58,425 nucleotides of DNA from Bacillota bacterium (GCA_030057655.1 JASGUQ010000044.1:1-58425), one strand, 5' to 3'. Positions 1 to 8,947 are shown, counted from the first letter of the stretch. Translations and numbers: made by a program. The notes: a model not told the origin generated them from the sequence alone.

Positions 1-277
1 CCACATGCGAACGCAGGGTGAGCTCCTTGATGTTCAGGATGATGTCCGTCACATCCTCCTTCACACCGGGAATGGTGGAAAACTCGTGCTGAATGCCTTC
101 AATTTGAATGCTGGTGACCGCAGCGCCTGGCAGTGAGCTGAGCAGCACACGCCTGAGCGCATTGCCCAGGGTGTGCCCGTAGCCGCGTGCAAGCGGTTCA
201 ATGGTAAAACGCGCGTAGAAGTCATCGTCTTTGCTGCTGGTGCGCTCTATTTGAGTGTTTTCGATGTCAACGATCAC
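1..277 (-). CDS. rpoA: RNA polymerase alpha subunit, N-terminal part (cut by window edge)
   Basis: Only the first 92 codons are present; the rest lies beyond base 1. The translation starts [14 protein letters not shown] and contains the alpha dimerisation signature [20 protein letters not shown] followed by a run typical of the alpha N-terminal domain ([18 protein letters not shown]). This domain dimerises and nucleates assembly of beta and beta prime. The start is a GTG at 275-277, about ten bases after AGGAGG; no ATG fits. It follows rpsD after a 54-base gap as the last visible gene of the ribosomal super-operon, the usual Firmicutes order (rpsM-rpsK-rpsD-rpoA). Identity is certain despite truncation. 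Confidence 0.97.
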   Translation of the reverse strand, partial: MIVDIENTQIERTSSKDDDFYARFTIEPLARGYGHTLGNALRRVLLSSLPGAAVTSIQIEGIQHEFSTIPGVKEDVTDIILNIKELTLRSHV

Positions 278-331
278 AGTTCTTCTTCCTCCTGACGCTC
301 ATCGTCTGTGCTTTAGGTGATGGGGTCAATG

Positions 332-958
332 TTAACGGGAGTAGAACTCGACGATCATGTTCTCCTGCAGAGCGAAGTCGATATCCTCACGGCCGGGCAG
401 CGCTGCCACCTTGGCGGTCAGCTGGTCGGCGTTCACTTCCAGCCACTTGGGCAGGATGCGCGGGCTGCCTTCACGGGCGGCCTTGAAGGGCACATTTTCC
501 TTGCTGGAGGCGCGCACGGTGATGACATCGTTCACATCCACGGAATAGGAGGGGATGTCCACCTTCTGGCCGTTCACCTGGAAATGGCCGTGGTTGACCA
601 GCTGACGGGCCGCGGCACGGGAGGGCGCCAGGCCTGCGCGGTAGACCACGTTGTCCAGCCGGCGCTCCAGCAGCTGCAGCAGGTTCTCGCCGGAGACACC
701 CTTCATCTTCAGGGCGTTGAGGTAGGTGCGGTGGAACTGGGTCTCCAGCATCCCGTAGGCGCGGCGGGCCTTCTGCTTCTCACGCAGCTGGGTGCCGTAC
801 TCGCTCATCTTGCGCTGGCGGGCGTGGCCGTGCTGGCCAGGGGGGGTGGGGCGCTTGGTGAGGGGGCACTTCTGCGTGAAGCACTTCTCACCCTTCAGGA
901 AGAGCTTGACGCCCTCCCTGCGGCACATACGGCAAACGGAGCCGGTGTTTCTTGCCAT
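332..958 (-). CDS. rpsD: 30S ribosomal protein S4, zinc-binding form
   Basis: This 208-residue protein is full length for S4, which binds the 5' domain of 16S rRNA early in assembly and in many bacteria also represses its own operon. The N-terminus carries Cys9, Cys12, Cys26 and Cys31, so it is the zinc-binding (C+) form. The S4 RNA-binding fold follows at about residues 98-160 (ERRLDNVVYRAGLAPSRAAA). It lies in the alpha-operon segment between rpsK and rpoA, 16 bases after rpsK. Having rpsD inside the alpha operon is the Clostridia arrangement; in Bacillus subtilis it sits elsewhere. Confidence 0.98.
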   Translation of the reverse strand: MARNTGSVCRMCRREGVKLFLKGEKCFTQKCPLTKRPTPPGQHGHARQRKMSEYGTQLREKQKARRAYGMLETQFHRTYLNALKMKGVSGENLLQLLERRLDNVVYRAGLAPSRAAARQLVNHGHFQVNGQKVDIPSYSVDVNDVITVRASSKENVPFKAAREGSPRILPKWLEVNADQLTAKVAALPGREDIDFALQENMIVEFYSR

Positions 959-974
959 CTGGGTTTACTCCTTC

Positions 975-1373
975 TTACACTCTTCTGCGCTTGGGCGGGC
1001 GGCAGCCATTGTGGGGAATGGGCGTCACGTCTTTGATCATGGTGACTTCCAAACCTGCCGTCTGCAGGGAACGGATCGCGGCCTCACGCCCGGAACCCGG
1101 ACCTTTGACCAGCACATCAACAGTGCGCAGACCAAACTCGGTCGCGGCCCTGGCTGCTGTTTCAGCGGCCATCTGCGCTGCGAACGGCGTTGACTTTTTG
1201 TTGCCGCGGAAACCCATGCCACCGGCGGATGCCCAGGAAAGCGCGTTGCCCAGGGTATCGGTGATGGTGACGATGGTGTTGTTAAATGAAGACTGGATAT
1301 GCACAACGCCCCGCTCGACGAGTTTCTTCTCACGGCGCTTGCGCGATACCTTTTTCAGACTGGGTTTTGCCAT
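975..1373 (-). CDS. rpsK: 30S ribosomal protein S11
   Basis: This 132-residue protein is S11, a component of the 30S platform next to the mRNA exit region. The family core is clear: [18 protein letters not shown], then [19 protein letters not shown], and the basic C-terminal tail [13 protein letters not shown] that contacts rRNA. It starts with ATG after GGAGGAAAAGC. It lies between rpsM (40 bases upstream) and rpsD in the same transcript. Length and motifs match the family and nothing is unusual. Confidence 0.98.
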   Translation of the reverse strand: MAKPSLKKVSRKRREKKLVERGVVHIQSSFNNTIVTITDTLGNALSWASAGGMGFRGNKKSTPFAAQMAAETAARAATEFGLRTVDVLVKGPGSGREAAIRSLQTAGLEVTMIKDVTPIPHNGCRPPKRRRV

Positions 1374-1413
1374 GCTTTTCCTCCATGCCCCTTGAGGGCT
1401 TTATTGTGAAGCC

Positions 1414-1791
1414 TTATCTGGTGGCCTTTTTCTTGCCGGCTACCTGACGCTTGGGGCCTTTGCGCGTGCGCGCGTTCTGCTTGGTGTTCTGGCCGCGCAC
1501 AGGCAGGCTGCGGCGGTGACGGACCCCGCGGTAGCAGCCGATTTCCACCAGGCGCTTGATGTCAAGGCTGATCTCGCGGCGCAGGTCGCCCTCAACCTTC
1601 ACATGATGCTCAATGTACTCGCGCAGCTTGCTGATGTCGTTCTCAGAAAGATCGCGCACCCGGGTATCCGGGTTGATTTCAGTTTCCTCAAGGATCTTCT
1701 TGCTGGTGGTCAGCCCGATGCCAAAAATGTAGGTCAGGCCGACTTCCACGCGCTTGTCTCTGGGCAGGTCAACGCCCGCTATACGTGCCAT
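1414..1791 (-). CDS. rpsM: 30S ribosomal protein S13
   Basis: This 125-residue protein is S13, which sits in the 30S head and contacts the P-site tRNA and the 50S subunit. It shows the N-terminal [20 protein letters not shown], the helix-hairpin region and the C-terminal [17 protein letters not shown] segment with a Lys/Arg-rich tail. It is first in the alpha segment and has an unusually long upstream gap (132 bases to rpmJ) containing a hairpin. That gap is a plausible regulatory leader. A GGAGGTG Shine-Dalgarno lies upstream of the ATG. Confidence 0.98.
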   Translation of the reverse strand: MARIAGVDLPRDKRVEVGLTYIFGIGLTTSKKILEETEINPDTRVRDLSENDISKLREYIEHHVKVEGDLRREISLDIKRLVEIGCYRGVRHRRSLPVRGQNTKQNARTRKGPKRQVAGKKKATR

Positions 1792-1854
1792 GTGCTGGAA
1801 ACACCTCCAAAATTAGTGCTGTCTTAGAATCTGTTTGGGTTTTTATATGATGCA

Positions 1855-1900
1855 GCCGCGCGGTCCTGAAACGCTCGCTTCAGGCAGCCGCCCGCGCAGC
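1855..1900 (-). promoter_or_regulatory. GC-rich hairpin in the rpmJ-rpsM gap, possible alpha-operon leader element
   Basis: In an operon where most gaps are under 30 bases, 132 bases separate rpmJ from rpsM. They contain a hairpin with inner stem CCTGAA (1865-1870) and TTCAGG (1879-1884), flanked by GCGCGG/CCGCCCGCGC-type complementarity. In several bacteria S4 represses the alpha operon by binding a leader just upstream of rpsM, so this is a candidate site. Only the hairpin is seen; the function is inferred. Confidence 0.35.
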
Positions 1901-1923
1901 AGACCATGCCAATGAGGAACTCC

Positions 1924-2037
1924 TCAGCCTTGCTTCTGCTTGTGCTTGGGGTTTTCGCAAATGACCATCACATGGCCTTTGCGCTTGATGATCTTGCATT
2001 TTTCGCAAATCGTTTTTACGGAAGGACGGACTTTCAT
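1924..2037 (-). CDS. rpmJ: 50S ribosomal protein L36
   Basis: This 37-residue protein begins [20 protein letters not shown]. It has the L36 zinc site of Cys11, Cys14, Cys27 and His32, so it is the zinc-binding (C+) paralogue. L36 is a small 50S protein bound to domain V of 23S rRNA. The ATG at 2037 follows a GGAGG sequence and sits 23 bases after infA, the standard infA-rpmJ-rpsM order. Confidence 0.97.
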   Translation of the reverse strand: MKVRPSVKTICEKCKIIKRKGHVMVICENPKHKQKQG

Positions 2038-2060
2038 GGGTTAAACCTCCTCAGTTTGGC

Positions 2061-2282
2061 TCAGTTCTTGCTGCGCCAGGTAATGCGGCCGCGGGTCAAG
2101 TCGTAAGGGGAAAGTTCAATGGTTACTTTATCGCCCGGGTAGATGCGGATGAAATTCATGCGCATTTTGCCGGAGATGTGCGCCATGATCCTGTGCCCGT
2201 TGGGCAGTTCAACCTGGAACATGGCGTTTGGCAGGGCTTCGATGACCTTGCCTTCGATTTCGATGACGTCGCTTTTAGACAA
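2061..2282 (-). CDS. infA: Translation initiation factor IF-1
   Basis: This 73-residue S1-like OB-fold protein has the IF-1 pattern: [20 protein letters not shown], then [20 protein letters not shown] and [16 protein letters not shown]-1 blocks the A site during initiation and helps IF-2 and IF-3. The start is a TTG at 2280-2282; AGGAGG ends five bases before it and no in-frame ATG fits the family. Among its neighbours it is the one with a TTG start, which may lower its yield relative to the ribosomal proteins. Confidence 0.97.
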   Translation of the reverse strand: MSKSDVIEIEGKVIEALPNAMFQVELPNGHRIMAHISGKMRMNFIRIYPGDKVTIELSPYDLTRGRITWRSKN

Positions 2283-2294
2283 AAGGGCCTCCTT

Positions 2295-2582
2295 TTAGGC
2301 TGGGTCTTTTGGGTGCAGGTCTTTCAGGGAAATCAGAAAGGCGCGAATCGTTTGATCAGTGAGCGTGCCGGCCTCAAACGCGGCCTGGAAACCGGGCAGA
2401 TCATGCCCGATGGCACGCAGGTGCTTAGAGCGCTTTTTCTTCGGGCGGGCCAGCGTTCTCAGCTGTCCGTCGGCAAGCAATACAAAATCAGCGTCCAACT
2501 GACATAGTACCACAAATGCCCTTCCTTTGTCACGCCCTTTTAGAGAAATCGCAGCAATTCCGCTGTGAATATCTGGCTTCAT
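2295..2582 (-). CDS. KOW-domain RNA-binding protein (YbzG/L14e-like)
   Basis: This 95-residue protein has a KOW-like start (MKPDIHSGIAAISLKGRDKG), a short beta-rich segment ending in ADGQLRTLA, and a basic PKKKRSKHL stretch. Firmicutes commonly have a small KOW protein between map and infA (ybzG in Bacillus subtilis), and position plus sequence agree here. The ATG at 2582 lies two bases after the map stop, so translation is probably coupled. The role is not established; RNA or ribosome binding is inferred from the fold. The C-terminal 40 residues do not look like any domain I recognise. Confidence 0.8.
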   Translation of the reverse strand: MKPDIHSGIAAISLKGRDKGRAFVVLCQLDADFVLLADGQLRTLARPKKKRSKHLRAIGHDLPGFQAAFEAGTLTDQTIRAFLISLKDLHPKDPA

Positions 2583-2584
2583 CC

Positions 2585-3358
2585 TCAGCCCTCTGGCCAG
2601 ACAAAGCCTGGAAGGGTCAAAATCTCGGGCAGCCCTTCCTCGCTGACGGCGATGGTGTGCTCGTAATGCGCGCAGGCGGAACCGTCCAGGGTCTTGATGG
2701 TCCAGCCGTCATCCAGGGTCTTGATCCGCCAGGTGCCAAGCGTGATCATGGGTTCGACCGCCAGGGTCATGCCCGCTCTTAAGCGGACGCCCTGTCCCTT
2801 TACCCCGAAGTTGGGGACGGAGGGATCCTCGTGCATGGCCCGGCCAATGCCATGGCCTGTCAGATCACGAACCACGCCATAACCGCGGGATTCCGCAAAG
2901 GTCTGGATCGCGCACCCGATGTCGCCGATCCGGTTGCCGGCAACCGCCTGTCTGACCCCCTCAAAAAAGCACTGCTCAGTCACTTCGATCAGTTTCTGCT
3001 TTTCCGGGCTGATGGGGCCGATGCCCACGGTAAACGCGCTGTCGGCCTGCCAGCCATCCAGGATGAGCCCGCAGTCGATGCTCAGGATGCTGCCGTTTTT
3101 GAGCACCTTCCTGTCGTTTGGAATGCCATGTACCACCTCGTCATCCACGCTTGCGCAGATGCTGGCGGGGTAGCCCTGGTAGTTGAGGAAGGAAGGAACC
3201 GCGCCATGCCGCCTGATCAGTTCCTCCGCGTAAGCGTCGATCGCGGCAGTGGTCTCGCCCTCGTGGATGACCTCGCACAGTTTCATCATCACATAGTGAA
3301 GCAACTGGCCTGCCTGGCGCATCTTTTCAATCTGCGCGGCATTTTTAATGGAAATCAT
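2585..3358 (-). CDS. map: Methionine aminopeptidase, type I
   Basis: This 257-residue enzyme removes the initiator methionine from new proteins. The five metal ligands of the pita-bread fold can be seen: the Asp pair in SIDCGLILDGWQADSAFTVG, the His in GHGIGRAMHEDP, and the two Glu in AVEPMI and HYEHTIAV. The DEVVHGIPN substrate-site segment is also present. Length is normal for type I. It follows adk after two bases and precedes the KOW gene, the usual adk-map-infA block of Firmicutes. Confidence 0.97.
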   Translation of the reverse strand: MISIKNAAQIEKMRQAGQLLHYVMMKLCEVIHEGETTAAIDAYAEELIRRHGAVPSFLNYQGYPASICASVDDEVVHGIPNDRKVLKNGSILSIDCGLILDGWQADSAFTVGIGPISPEKQKLIEVTEQCFFEGVRQAVAGNRIGDIGCAIQTFAESRGYGVVRDLTGHGIGRAMHEDPSVPNFGVKGQGVRLRAGMTLAVEPMITLGTWRIKTLDDGWTIKTLDGSACAHYEHTIAVSEEGLPEILTLPGFVWPEG

Positions 3359-3360
3359 GC

Positions 3361-3984
3361 TTACAGCCCCAGTGCCTTCTCGATCAGCATGAAGTCATGA
3401 TCGATGGTGGATTCCACCACCACGTCCATGATCAGATCAGCCTTTTTATAATACTCGATCAGGGGCTCGGTCTTTTTGTGATAGACCTCAAGGCGGTGCA
3501 AAATGGTTTCCGGCTGATCGTCCACACGGTGGATCAGTTTTCCTCCGCAAGCCGCGCAGGTCGTGGCGCCGTTCAGCCTTCTGGTGTGGTAGGTTGCTCC
3601 GCAATTGCCGCAGACGCGGCGCCCTGAGAGGTTCCCAAGGATCACGGAGGTATCTGCGACCAGGTCGATCACCTTATCGATCCTGGCGAATTTTGACAGG
3701 GCTTCGGCCTGTGTCACTGTGCGGGGGAAGCCGTCCAGGATATACCCTTTTTGGCAGTCCGGCTGTGCCAGGCGCTCCTCTACCATCTGGATGACCAGGT
3801 CATCCGGGACCAGTTCGCCCTGGTCGATATAGACTTGGGCTTGTTTGCCCAAGTCGGTCGCACGCTTGATGTTTTCACGCAGCATGTCCCCTGTGGAGAT
3901 CTGGGGGATGCCATGCTTCTGGGATAAGAGCTTCGCATGAGTTCCCTTGCCCGCACCGGGCGGTCCCAGAAAGATGAAGTTCAT
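3361..3984 (-). CDS. adk: Adenylate kinase, zinc-binding LID form
   Basis: This 207-residue enzyme interconverts ATP plus AMP and two ADP. It begins with the P-loop GPPGAGKGTHA and has the AMP-site segment ISTGDMLRENI and the GFPRTVTQAE motif. The LID domain carries two Cys pairs (VCGNCGATYH and TCAACGGK), a structural zinc site typical of Gram-positive and thermophile enzymes. The ATG at 3984 follows a GGAG sequence. It sits 18 bases after secY. Confidence 0.98.
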   Translation of the reverse strand: MNFIFLGPPGAGKGTHAKLLSQKHGIPQISTGDMLRENIKRATDLGKQAQVYIDQGELVPDDLVIQMVEERLAQPDCQKGYILDGFPRTVTQAEALSKFARIDKVIDLVADTSVILGNLSGRRVCGNCGATYHTRRLNGATTCAACGGKLIHRVDDQPETILHRLEVYHKKTEPLIEYYKKADLIMDVVVESTIDHDFMLIEKALGL

Positions 3985-4002
3985 GGTTGGCTCCTTTCAG
4001 GC

Positions 4003-5304
4003 TTACAGGAATCCCTTGTAGTTGCGCATCACCATGTGAGCTTCCACCTGGCGCATGGTTTCAAGCGATACAGACACCGCGATGAGCATGGACGAAGCCG
4101 CGAATGGGATCCGCACATTCTGCCAGGCGGACAGCAGGGTGGGCAGGGTGGCCAGGATGGCCAGGAAGATGCCGGCGAACAGGGTGAGGCGCTTGGACGT
4201 CCTGGCAAGATAGGCCACGGTGTTGGGGCCTGAGCGGATGCCGGGGATGTTGCCGCCCTGCTGCTGGATGTTCTTGGCGATGTCCTGGGGGTTGAAGGAA
4301 ATGGAAGCGTAGAAATAGGTGAAGGCCAGAATCAGCAGCGCAGTCACAAAGAGGTTGAGCGGCGCGCCCTGACCCATGTTGGCGTTCCACCAGTTGTAGG
4401 CGGGTGTGTTCACGCCGAACATCGCGATCACGGTGCCGGGGAAGGCCATGAAGGAGTAGGCGAAAATCAGGGGCAGAACGCCGACTGAAAGGACCTTCAG
4501 GGGGATGTGGGTGGACTGGCCGCCGTACATTTTGCGTCCGACCACTCGCTTGGCGTATTGCACCGGGATGCGGCGCTCGCCCAGATCAATGAAAGTAACA
4601 ACGGTGACAAGCGCCACAGTGGTTACAAGCAGAATCAGGAAGCCGGACAGGGTGGTGCCGTAGCGGGTGATGCCCAAAACGTCGGTAAAAGCGGTCAGGA
4701 GCCCTGAGAAGATGTTGGAGATGATGCCGGCAAAGATCAGAAGCGAAATGCCGTTTCCAATGCCGTTGGCGGTGACGCGTTCGCCAATCCACATGGCGAG
4801 GGAGGTGCCGCCCGCCATGACCACGCCGATTGAAATCAGGCCAAAGGCGCTGTTGTAGCCGTCTTTGAGTACGCGCATGCCGGAGGCGGGATCCACCTGG
4901 CCGTTTAAAGCGGAGATGATACCGATCGCCTGAATGGCTGCCAGCACGACTGTGGAGTAGCGGGTGATCTTGTTGATCTTCTCTTTCCCCTCTTCGCCGC
5001 CTTCCTTGGACAGGCGCTCAAGCGCCGGGATCGCGATGGTCAGCAGCTGGATGATGATGCTGGCGTTGATGTAGGGGGTGATGCCCATCGCCATGACGGT
5101 CATCTGGCTGAAGGAACCGCCGGTCATCATGTTGACAAGACCCAGCATGTCGTATTTCTCAGAAAGAGAAGCGACAACGCCGGGGTTGATGCCGGGTACA
5201 GGAATGACGCCGACCAAACGATAAATCAGCAGCATCATGAAGGTGTAAAGCAGTTTCTTCTTAAGCTCGGGAACCTTCCAGGCATTGCGGAGCGTTTCCC
5301 ACAT
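4003..5304 (-). CDS. secY: Protein translocase subunit SecY
   Basis: This 433-residue integral membrane protein is the channel subunit of the Sec translocon. Around ten hydrophobic helices are visible. Family marks include VIPVPGINPG after helix 1, ALGITPYINASII-like ITPYINASIIIQL in helix 2, ERRIPVQYAKRVVGRKMYGGQ in the cytoplasmic loop and the C-terminal RNYKGFL. The frame stays open 36 bases further, but the ATG at 5304 is chosen because AGGAGG lies just before it and the protein then starts MWETLRNAWKVPELKKK, as in homologues. It overlaps the rplO stop region closely. Confidence 0.97.
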   Translation of the reverse strand: MWETLRNAWKVPELKKKLLYTFMMLLIYRLVGVIPVPGINPGVVASLSEKYDMLGLVNMMTGGSFSQMTVMAMGITPYINASIIIQLLTIAIPALERLSKEGGEEGKEKINKITRYSTVVLAAIQAIGIISALNGQVDPASGMRVLKDGYNSAFGLISIGVVMAGGTSLAMWIGERVTANGIGNGISLLIFAGIISNIFSGLLTAFTDVLGITRYGTTLSGFLILLVTTVALVTVVTFIDLGERRIPVQYAKRVVGRKMYGGQSTHIPLKVLSVGVLPLIFAYSFMAFPGTVIAMFGVNTPAYNWWNANMGQGAPLNLFVTALLILAFTYFYASISFNPQDIAKNIQQQGGNIPGIRSGPNTVAYLARTSKRLTLFAGIFLAILATLPTLLSAWQNVRIPFAASSMLIAVSVSLETMRQVEAHMVMRNYKGFL

Positions 5305-5305
5305 C

Positions 5306-5746
5306 TCAGACCTCCTCGGCCTTGCCGCCGGCCTTTTCAATCTTCTCTTTTGCGGAACCGGTAAAACGGTTGACCTGAACGGTCAATTTGCGGGTGAGAT
5401 CCCCGTTGCCGAGCACCTTCACGCCGTCCTTGACCGCGTTGACCAGGCCGCAAGCGCGAAGCAGGTCGATGGTGACGGTGGTGCCGTTCTCAAACTGCTC
5501 CAGGGCGCTGACGTTGACGATCGCGTATTCCTTGCGGAAGGGGTTCTTAAAACCGCTCTTGGGGATGCGGCGTGTCAGGGGCATCTGGCCGCCTTCAAAG
5601 CCGGGGGCTTTGCCGCCGCCGGAACGCGCCTTGGCGCCTTTGTGGCCTTTGCCGGACGTTTTGCCAAGTCCGCTGCCGATGCCGCGGCCCAAGCGCTTCG
5701 CCCTGGTTTGTGAACCCGGAGCGGGTTGCAAATCATGTAATCTCAT
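5306..5746 (-). CDS. rplO: 50S ribosomal protein L15
   Basis: This 146-residue protein is L15, a late 50S assembly protein. The Gly/Arg/Lys-rich N-terminus ([19 protein letters not shown], then [18 protein letters not shown]) is diagnostic, and the C-terminal globular part continues to the end at normal length. It sits between rpmD (15 bases upstream) and secY, the usual spc-operon order. Confidence 0.98.
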   Translation of the reverse strand: MRLHDLQPAPGSQTRAKRLGRGIGSGLGKTSGKGHKGAKARSGGGKAPGFEGGQMPLTRRIPKSGFKNPFRKEYAIVNVSALEQFENGTTVTIDLLRACGLVNAVKDGVKVLGNGDLTRKLTVQVNRFTGSAKEKIEKAGGKAEEV

Positions 5747-5761
5747 GAGGAAGCCCTCCTA

Positions 5762-5944
5762 TCAGTCTTTGATTTCCTCGACCTTGACCATGTGGCGGAC
5801 GGTAAAAACCTGGCCGCGGACACACGGGTTGTCTTCTTTGATAACGCTCTGGCCGATTTTGCGCAGCCCCAGCGCGGCGATGGTGCCCTTTTGGTTGGCG
5901 AGCCGTGCGATGGGGGACTTTTCAAGTGTAATCTTCAGTTTCAT
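5762..5944 (-). CDS. rpmD: 50S ribosomal protein L30
   Basis: This 60-residue protein matches bacterial L30: MKLKITLEKSPIARLANQKG, then ALGLRKIGQSVIKEDNP and VRHMVKVEEI. L30 is a peripheral 50S protein that is absent from some bacteria; here it is intact at its standard place between rpsE and rplO. The gaps are 11 and 15 bases, so it is part of the same transcript. Confidence 0.97.
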   Translation of the reverse strand: MKLKITLEKSPIARLANQKGTIAALGLRKIGQSVIKEDNPCVRGQVFTVRHMVKVEEIKD

Positions 5945-5955
5945 CTTGTCCCTCC

Positions 5956-6465
5956 TCAGCCCAGGATCTCTTCAACGGTTTTCCCGCGCAGCTTTGCCAC
6001 CTGCTCGGGGGAGCGAAGAAGCTTCAGCCCCTCGATGGTCGCCTTGACGGTGTTGATGGGGTTGCTGGTGCCAAAGGACTTGGTGCGGATGTCCTTGACC
6101 CCGGCCAGCTCCAGCACGGCGCGCGCAGCGCCGCCGGCGATGACGCCGGTTCCTTCAGGAGCGGGCAGGATGACAACCTTGCCAGTCCCAAAATAGCCGG
6201 TGATGGCATGGGGCACGGTGGTCCCGCTTAAGGGAATGGTGATCAGGTTCTTCTTGGCATCCTCGTTGGCCTTGCGAATGGCCTCCGGAATTTCAGCGGC
6301 CTTGCCCATGCCGGCGCCCACGCGGCCAGCGCCGTCGCCGACGACGACCAGCGCGGAAAAGCGCATGTTGCGGCCGCCCTTAACTGTTTTAACGACACGG
6401 TTGACGCTGACAAGCTTCTCTTTGAATTCGCTCTGCTCTTCCCGGTCTCTGTCTCTGCGTTGCAT
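5956..6465 (-). CDS. rpsE: 30S ribosomal protein S5
   Basis: This 169-residue protein is S5, which shapes the mRNA entry channel and translational accuracy. The double-stranded RNA-binding fold is seen in [20 protein letters not shown] and [20 protein letters not shown]. The C-terminal half with KVILLPAPEG-like [19 protein letters not shown] also matches. Length and position (rplR-rpsE-rpmD) are normal. Confidence 0.98.
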   Translation of the reverse strand: MQRRDRDREEQSEFKEKLVSVNRVVKTVKGGRNMRFSALVVVGDGAGRVGAGMGKAAEIPEAIRKANEDAKKNLITIPLSGTTVPHAITGYFGTGKVVILPAPEGTGVIAGGAARAVLELAGVKDIRTKSFGTSNPINTVKATIEGLKLLRSPEQVAKLRGKTVEEILG

Positions 6466-6479
6466 CCCTAAGTTCCTCC

Positions 6480-6848
6480 TTAGAATTTCAGCCCGGCTTC
6501 GCGGGCGCCGTCCGCCAGGGAGGCGACACGGCCGGTGTAGATGTAACCGCTGCGGTCAAAGACCACCTGGGTGATGCCGGCTTTGAGCGCGCGCTCGCCG
6601 ACCAGCTTGCCCACGGCTTTGGAAGCGCCTTTTTTGTCCAGGTCGTCCAACAGCTTCTTGATCTCCGCGTCCATGGTGGAGGCGGAGGCCAGGGTAACGC
6701 CCTTGACATCGTCGATCACCTGGGCGTAGATCTCAGCGTTGCTGCGGAAAACGCACAGGCGCGGCATATCGGGTGTGCCGCTGATCTTTTTGCGGACGCG
6801 CGCATGGCGGATTACACGCACTTCGTTACGGTCACGTTTTTTTAACAT
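6480..6848 (-). CDS. rplR: 50S ribosomal protein L18
   Basis: This 122-residue protein is L18, which binds 5S rRNA with L5 and L25. The basic N-terminus ([20 protein letters not shown]) and the core [20 protein letters not shown], then [13 protein letters not shown] and the C-terminal [15 protein letters not shown] are typical. It lies between rplF and rpsE with short gaps. Confidence 0.98.
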   Translation of the reverse strand: MLKKRDRNEVRVIRHARVRKKISGTPDMPRLCVFRSNAEIYAQVIDDVKGVTLASASTMDAEIKKLLDDLDKKGASKAVGKLVGERALKAGITQVVFDRSGYIYTGRVASLADGAREAGLKF

Positions 6849-6865
6849 TTGCGGTCACTCCCTTC

Positions 6866-7405
6866 TTACTTGTTCGCCTTGCCAACCTTGCGGCGGATAC
6901 GCTCGTCTGTGTACTTGATGCCCTTGCCCAGATAGGGTTCCGGGGGACGGACGGCGCGGATATCAGCGGCCAGGTTGCCCACGACCTGCTTGTTGATGCC
7001 CTTGACGACCACGGTGGTGGCGCTGGGGGTCTCAAAGGTCACGTCCTGGGGCGCGGTAAACACGACCGGGTGGCTGTAGCCCACGTTCAGGGTGAGCTTG
7101 TTGCCGTCAACCTGCGCGCGGTAGCCGGTGCCGACCAGTTCCAGCGACTTGCTGAAGCCCTCGGTCACGCCCACGACCATGTTGTGCACCAGGGAGCGGT
7201 ACAGTCCGTGCATGGATTTCTGCGGTTTGGAATCGTTCTTGCGGACCAGATGGATCACTCCATCCTCCTGGGTTAACTGGATGTCGCTGTTGACATCCTG
7301 GGTCAGTGTCCCTTTGGGGCCTTTGACGACGACCTGGTTTGACTCGTCCACTGTCACCGTCACGCCCTTGGGCACCGAGATCGGAAGTTTTCCGATACGA
7401 GACAT
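6866..7405 (-). CDS. rplF: 50S ribosomal protein L6
   Basis: This 179-residue protein is L6, built of two similar alpha/beta domains and located near the factor-binding site. It starts MSRIGKLPISVPKGVTVTVD, has GTGYRAQVDGNKLTLNVGYSH at mid-length, and ends with the signature PEPYLGKGIKYTDERIRRK. Spc-operon order rpsH-rplF-rplR is kept. Confidence 0.98.
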   Translation of the reverse strand: MSRIGKLPISVPKGVTVTVDESNQVVVKGPKGTLTQDVNSDIQLTQEDGVIHLVRKNDSKPQKSMHGLYRSLVHNMVVGVTEGFSKSLELVGTGYRAQVDGNKLTLNVGYSHPVVFTAPQDVTFETPSATTVVVKGINKQVVGNLAADIRAVRPPEPYLGKGIKYTDERIRRKVGKANK

Positions 7406-7432
7406 ACTTTCTTCCTCCTGTGCGTGATTCGG

Positions 7433-7834
7433 TTACCAGATGTAGGCGAGCACTTCGCCGCCCAACTTGTCCTGGCGAGCTTTGCGGTCTGTCATCAGAC
7501 CTTTTGATGTAGAAATAATCGCGATGCCCAGGCCGCCCAGAACCTTGGGCAGGTCTTCGCTTGACGCGTAAACGCGCAGGCCGGGCTTTGAGATGCGGCG
7601 CAGGCCGGCGATCACCGGCTGCTGCTTGCCGTTGACATACTTCAACGTCAGCTTGATCTGCCCCTGCACGCCGTCGTCAATCTTATCAAACGCTTTGATG
7701 TAACCCTCGTCCAGCAAAATCTTGGCAATGGCCTTTTTGGCATTGCTGGCAGGGATGGTCACCGTGTCATGCTTGGCAATCTGCGCGTTGCGGATGCGGG
7801 TAAGCATATCGGCAATCGGGTCATTCACAACCAT
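7433..7834 (-). CDS. rpsH: 30S ribosomal protein S8
   Basis: This 133-residue protein is S8, a primary binder of 16S rRNA helix 21 that in many bacteria also represses the spc operon. The start [16 protein letters not shown]-like [18 protein letters not shown] and the C-terminal [20 protein letters not shown] are diagnostic. It sits between rpsN and rplF. Confidence 0.98.
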   Translation of the reverse strand: MVVNDPIADMLTRIRNAQIAKHDTVTIPASNAKKAIAKILLDEGYIKAFDKIDDGVQGQIKLTLKYVNGKQQPVIAGLRRISKPGLRVYASSEDLPKVLGGLGIAIISTSKGLMTDRKARQDKLGGEVLAYIW

Positions 7835-7860
7835 GGGGAACCTCCTTCTCCTAAATATCC

Positions 7861-8046
7861 TTACCAGCTGGCTTTGCGCACGCCGGGGATCTGTCCTTTG
7901 TAAGCCAGTTCCCTAAAGCAGATGCGGCAAATGCCATAGCGGCGCAGCACTGCGTGCGGACGGCCGCACAGGCGGCAGCGCGTGTAGGCACGGGTTGAAA
8001 ACTTGGGCTCACGGGTCTGTCTGATTTTCTGAGATGTTTTTGCCAT
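7861..8046 (-). CDS. rpsN: 30S ribosomal protein S14, zinc-binding type Z
   Basis: This 61-residue protein is the short, zinc-dependent S14. Two CxxC pairs (CRLC and CRIC) enclose [12 protein letters not shown] and bind the metal. It ends RKASW as usual. Many Gram-positive bacteria carry a longer zinc-free copy elsewhere for zinc limitation; none is visible here. It lies between rplE and rpsH, the normal position. Confidence 0.98.
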   Translation of the reverse strand: MAKTSQKIRQTREPKFSTRAYTRCRLCGRPHAVLRRYGICRICFRELAYKGQIPGVRKASW

Positions 8047-8061
8047 TTGAACCTTCCTCCC

Positions 8062-8604
8062 TTACTGCGCGAACGGCATCCCCAGAAGGGAAAGCAGCTC
8101 TTTGGCTTCTTCGTCGGTGTTCGCGGTGGTCACAAAGATCATTTCCATGCCGCGGATTTTTTCGACCTTGTCATAGTTGATCTCAGGGAAGATGAGCTGT
8201 TCGCGAACGCCCAGGGCATAGTTGCCGCGGCCGTCAAAGGCCTTGACGGACACGCCGCGGAAGTCGCGCACGCGGGGCAGGGCGATGGAAACGAGCTTGT
8301 CAAAGAACTCTTCCATCCTTTCGCCGCGCAGGGTGACCTTGGCGCCGACGCTCATGCCTTCGCGGAGCTTGAAGTTCGCGACGGATTTCTTGGCCTTGGT
8401 GACCAGGGGTTTCTGACCCGAGATCTGGGACAGTTCCTCCACCGCGTTTTCAAGCGCCTTGGCGTTGTCCTTGCAGTCGCCCAGGCCCATGTTGATGACG
8501 ATCTTGTCGAGCTTGGGGACCTGCATGATGTTCTGGTAGCCGAACTTCTGCTTCAAGGCAGGCACAGCCTCGGCCAGGTATTTTTCTTTGATACGGGTAG
8601 CCAT
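8062..8604 (-). CDS. rplE: 50S ribosomal protein L5
   Basis: This 180-residue protein is L5, which holds 5S rRNA and forms a bridge to the 30S head. Diagnostic segments are [47 protein letters not shown] and the C-terminal [20 protein letters not shown]. It lies between rplX and rpsN in the standard order. Confidence 0.98.
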   Translation of the reverse strand: MATRIKEKYLAEAVPALKQKFGYQNIMQVPKLDKIVINMGLGDCKDNAKALENAVEELSQISGQKPLVTKAKKSVANFKLREGMSVGAKVTLRGERMEEFFDKLVSIALPRVRDFRGVSVKAFDGRGNYALGVREQLIFPEINYDKVEKIRGMEMIFVTTANTDEEAKELLSLLGMPFAQ

Positions 8605-8618
8605 TCGCTGTTCCTCCT

Positions 8619-8936
8619 TTAGTCAATCTGCTGTCCGCATTTTTTGCAGACGCGAATCTTTTTCCCGTCTTCCTGGATCTTGTGACCGGCGCGGGAAGGC
8701 TTGCCGCATTTCTGGCAGACCAGCATGACGTTTGAGGCGTCAATCGCGGCTTCCTTGTGGATGATGCCGCCGGGCTGACCCTGGGCGCGGGATTTCTGGT
8801 GCTTGGTGACCATGGCCACGCCCTCGACGGTGACACGGCCGGTCTTGGGGCTGACAGACAGCACCTTGCCCTTGACGCCCTTGTCCTTACCGGAGATGAC
8901 GATGACCTCGTCCTTGGTTTTTACGTGTACTTTCAT
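8619..8936 (-). CDS. rplX: 50S ribosomal protein L24
   Basis: This 105-residue protein is L24, an assembly initiator near the exit tunnel. The KOW motif is at the start ([20 protein letters not shown]). The C-terminal third carries two CxxC pairs (CQKCGK and CKKCGQ), so this L24 probably binds zinc, a variant common in Clostridia. It lies between rplN and rplE. Confidence 0.98.
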   Translation of the reverse strand: MKVHVKTKDEVIVISGKDKGVKGKVLSVSPKTGRVTVEGVAMVTKHQKSRAQGQPGGIIHKEAAIDASNVMLVCQKCGKPSRAGHKIQEDGKKIRVCKKCGQQID

Positions 8937-8947
8937 CTGAATTCTCC

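Noticed and set aside
317-1395. Long plus-strand open frames across the ribosomal genes (e.g. 317-1036, 952-1395)
   Set aside because: They are antisense or out-of-frame shadows of rpsD and rpsK; GC-rich codon bias creates them, and they lack ribosome-binding sites and family motifs.
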